Assembly: GCA_001940855.1 (NCBI GenBank)
Contig: MSGS01000077.1
Coordinates: forward strand, 1 to 41,726
Length of the DNA stretch: 41,726 nucleotides
From: Christensenellaceae bacterium Phil1
Lineage (GTDB): Bacteria; Bacillota; Clostridia; Christensenellales; CAG-138
Direction of reading: 5' to 3'
A model generated the notes under the pieces. It had not been told where the DNA came from. It did no database searches and saw only the letters and a program-made list of their open reading frames with translations. Made by a program: the position numbers and the translations under genes. Positions 39,746 to 41,726 of the stretch are shown here, piece by piece (the first letter of the stretch is position 1; each line of letters opens with the position of its first letter).

Positions 39746-40564
39746 ATGGAAAACAGAAAAATACACAAGTATACATTGTTGCTTTGTATACCGCTGGCGC
39801 TGCTGATGGCTGCCTGCGGCATAATCAATCCTTATGCGCCGGTGGAAACGGTTGAAATACAGCCGCCAACGCCCGCGCCCGCAACGCCTACTCCCGTGCC
39901 TACGCCTACCCCCACGCCGGAGCCAACGCCCGAACCGACTCCGGAGCCTACGCCGGAGCCTACGCCCGAACCTACGGCATACCGCAGCGAGGATTATCCC
40001 CTTGCGGCAAAAAGCCTGAGGACGCATGAGGGCGGACGCTACGCGGAGGAGGCTAAGCTGAACGACGATCCGGCGCTGTTTAAGGCGGTGGTGGATTTGA
40101 CCAATCAGGCCGTTTTTGTATATACCGCGGATGAAAACGGCGAATATACCACGCTTGTGCGCGAAATGATATGCTCAAGCGGAATAGAGGAAACCAACCG
40201 CAGCCCGCGCGGAACATTTACTATGGGCGATGATTACAAGCGCTTCGCGTTCTTCGTGCGGTTCAACTGCTATGCCCAGTATTGGAGCCAGATACGCGGC
40301 AGGATATATTTCCACTCCGTGCCGTATTCAGAGCGGGACGACAGATATCTGATGGAAGAAGAATTCTGGAAGCTGGGCGAGCCCGCGTCGCACGGGTGCA
40401 TACGGCTGCTGCCGGACGATGCGCAATGGGTGTATCTTTACCTTTGCCCCGGCACAACGGTTGTTATAACCGATGAATTAGAGCGTGATGAAGAGCTGCG
40501 CGCGCGGCTTTTGCCCAAGGAAACGCCCACGCCGGATTGCTACATGATACAGGGCAAGGAATAA
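39746..40564 (+). CDS. L,D-transpeptidase (YkuD domain) lipoprotein
   Basis: The 272-residue product has a signal peptide with lipobox MAAC (Cys24), then a long Pro-Thr-Glu spacer (about 39-77) that would lift the enzyme off the membrane. A YkuD catalytic domain (about 112-260) follows. The active-site signature is His190 (IYFHSVPY) and SHGCIR (215-220) with nucleophile Cys218. It forms 3-3 peptidoglycan cross-links or attaches proteins to wall peptides. ATG 39746 is preferred; no Shine-Dalgarno sequence precedes it, in line with the possible leaderless transcript. It runs divergently from pckA. Confidence 0.93.
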   Translation: MENRKIHKYTLLLCIPLALLMAACGIINPYAPVETVEIQPPTPAPATPTPVPTPTPTPEPTPEPTPEPTPEPTPEPTAYRSEDYPLAAKSLRTHEGGRYAEEAKLNDDPALFKAVVDLTNQAVFVYTADENGEYTTLVREMICSSGIEETNRSPRGTFTMGDDYKRFAFFVRFNCYAQYWSQIRGRIYFHSVPYSERDDRYLMEEEFWKLGEPASHGCIRLLPDDAQWVYLYLCPGTTVVITDELERDEELRARLLPKETPTPDCYMIQGKE

Positions 40565-40583
40565 TAAACAGGAGGATATATTA

Positions 40584-41213
40584 ATGAAGGTATTGCTTAT
40601 CAACGGAAGTCCGCGTCCGCACGGATGCACCTATACAGCCCTGAAGGAGACGGAAAAGACGCTGAACGAAGCCGGAATAGAAACCGAGATATTCCACATA
40701 GGCGCAAAGGCGATACAGGGCTGCACGGACTGCGGCGCATGCGCCGGCGGCAAGCCCTGCGTGTTCGATAAAGAGGACGAGGTTGTTGCCATCGCCCGCA
40801 AAAAGGTGAACGAGGCGGACGGCATAATAGTAGGCAGCCCCGTATATTTCGCCGGCCCCAACGGCAACCTTACAGCATTCCTGAACCGCCTGTTCTATGG
40901 CGGCAGCGTGAACTGCGCCGGCAAACCTGCCGCGGCAATAGTCTCCGCCCGCCGTGCGGGCACCACCGCCACGCTTGACGTGCTTAACAAGTATTTCATA
41001 ATCCGCGGCATGCCGATAGTGCCCAGCCAGTATTGGTGCATGGTGCACGGCAACAGCCCCGATGAAGTGGCGCAGGACAAAGAGGGCCTTCAGATAATGC
41101 GCACCCTTGGCCGCAACATGGCGTGGCTGCTCAAGTGCATCGCCGCGGGCAAAGCCGCCGGCATAACCCTGCCCGAGCGTGAGCCCCGCGTGAGTACCAA
41201 TTTTGTGAGGTAA
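40584..41213 (+). CDS. iron-sulfur flavoprotein-like NAD(P)H-dependent reductase
   Basis: The 209-residue flavodoxin-like protein starts with the FMN-phosphate loop MKVLLINGSPRPHGCTYTAL and has GSPVYFAGPNGNLTAFLNRL in the middle. Cys47, Cys50, Cys53 and Cys59 (CTDCGAC then GGKPC) form a compact CX2CX2CX5C motif like that of archaeal and clostridial Isf proteins, which hold a 4Fe-4S cluster. It likely transfers electrons in anaerobic redox defence or quinone reduction. AGGAGG precedes the ATG. The gene follows the transpeptidase gene by 19 bp and may be co-transcribed. Confidence 0.9.
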   Translation: MKVLLINGSPRPHGCTYTALKETEKTLNEAGIETEIFHIGAKAIQGCTDCGACAGGKPCVFDKEDEVVAIARKKVNEADGIIVGSPVYFAGPNGNLTAFLNRLFYGGSVNCAGKPAAAIVSARRAGTTATLDVLNKYFIIRGMPIVPSQYWCMVHGNSPDEVAQDKEGLQIMRTLGRNMAWLLKCIAAGKAAGITLPEREPRVSTNFVR

Positions 41214-41232
41214 AGGATAGGATTGAGGTTGT

Positions 41233-41518
41233 TTTACTCCCTCAGTCTATTCGCTAACGCTTATAGCCAGCTCCTCTGCTACGCAGGGCCACTCAGGTTG
41301 GAACAAGGTCGCCTTACTCACTGCCGTTCGTAATCCTCCCTGTTCCTGCCCGTTCTCCGTTTCGCTTCATCCGCCACAGGCGGCGCTCAACTCCGAACCT
41401 CGCTGCATCGCCCACTGGGCGCGCTCGGCTCGAATCCCCCCGCAAGCGGTGGCGCCTTTTGGTGCAGTGCAAACACGGCGTACAGTGCCGTACCCCTTCG
41501 CGGAGCGATCGTTTCAAT
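41233..41518 (+). repeat. composite repeat block (second copy of the 23438-23716 type)
   Basis: It starts CCCTCAGTC like other copies, then has unrelated GC-rich sequence. It ends in an 83-bp stretch (41436-41518) almost identical to 23634-23716. No reading frame has protein-like features. It occupies the non-coding right end of the window. Confidence 0.65.
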
Positions 41519-41533
41519 GGGGTTACGGGGGTC

Positions 41534-41581
41534 GCCAGGGGGCCTAAGGGGAGAAATCGAAATCTTCCCTGGCCCCCTGGC
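41534..41581. repeat. long perfect inverted repeat
   Basis: GCCAGGGGGCC (41534-41544) and GGCCCCCTGGC (41571-41581) are perfect 11-bp arms around a 26-nt loop. AAAAAAG follows on the plus strand. The A/T-rich sequence to 41620 holds nothing else recognisable. Confidence 0.6.
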
Positions 41582-41620
41582 AAAAAAGATTATAAAATAA
41601 TTTGCAGCGTTTTTTGTTTG

Positions 41621-41726
41621 TTTTACTCCCTCAGAAAATTCGCCTAAAGCGAATTTCCAGCTCCCTCGGGGAGGGAGCCTTTGGGCGCGATATAAACTCA
41701 AATATTAAGCCTGCCCTGAAAGGGGA
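41621..41726 (+). repeat. dispersed palindromic repeat, copy cut by right window edge
   Basis: ACTCCCTCAG, a GAAAATTCGCC/GGCGAATTTTC-like hairpin, CTCCCTCGGGGAGGGAGCCTTT and ATTAAGCCTGCCCTGAAAGG follow one another, in the block order of the other copies. It continues beyond the window. Confidence 0.72.

Noticed and set aside
39890..39980. Tandem GAGCCTACGCC-like units suspected as a DNA repeat or CRISPR-like array
   Set aside because: They encode the Pro-Thr-Glu spacer of the transpeptidase lipoprotein. There are no spacers, and the frame is kept.
1..41726. tRNA, rRNA, CRISPR arrays, restriction or toxin-antitoxin systems
   Set aside because: Scanned for on both strands by eye; nothing convincing was seen. 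A covariance-model search would be needed to exclude small RNAs.

Overview
The window reads as chromosome of an anaerobic, Gram-positive-type Clostridia-like Firmicute. The evidence is the c-di-AMP receptor DarA next to HolB and RicT, lipoboxes and SpoIID-type wall proteins, dockerin and cohesin modules, a Na+-pumping decarboxylase subunit, ATP-type PEP carboxykinase, and no outer-membrane genes. Composition is moderately GC-rich, yet isoleucine is very often ATA. I see no rRNA, tRNA, CRISPR array, prophage or complete insertion sequence. I cannot name the species.

Left part (1-7.5 kb, minus strand): a repeat fragment, a lipoprotein with OB-fold-like repeats, a sugar-type ABC importer (two permeases and a binding protein, no ATPase), and a two-gene unit. 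That unit encodes a SpoIID/LytB-like secreted protein ending in a dockerin and a membrane-anchored protein beginning with a cohesin-like domain, which suggests a miniature docking pair on the cell surface.

7.6-15.5 kb: a strong promoter drives three plus-strand genes: a serine-palmitoyltransferase-like alpha-oxoamine synthase, a short-chain reductase and an acyl-activating ligase. This is the gene logic of sphingoid-base synthesis, unexpected in a Firmicute. PRPP synthase, an unknown secreted protein and a MATE exporter follow.

15.5-23.3 kb, all plus strand: rarA, a short ModA-like lipoprotein, a TauE/SafE permease, a small zinc ribbon, murA, then a HAD phosphatase-darA-holB-ricT unit. 23.3-26.7 kb: a composite repeat block, a DUF4173-type membrane protein with an XRE regulator and a DUF2975 protein, and a YugP-type zinc peptidase.

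26.7-31.7 kb looks accessory: an AT-rich block with a damaged or non-AUG small reading frame, an orphan FtsX-type permease of mixed composition, and an OadB/OadG-like pair. The pair's leader carries a convincing yybP-ykoY (manganese) riboswitch plus terminator. Next is a small membrane-protein gene whose leader has all parts of a translation-coupled attenuator, including a 32-residue leader peptide with two Trp codons.

31.7-41.7 kb: a LysR regulator divergent from a PutP-like Na+ symporter with two matching ATGAA-N5-TTCAT operators; an ABC exporter; a FadR-type regulator with an acyl-ACP thioesterase; pckA divergent from an L,D-transpeptidase lipoprotein, apparently sharing one palindromic -35 hexamer; and an iron-sulfur-flavoprotein-like gene. 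Short palindromic repeats of one family lie at both window edges and in two internal gaps.
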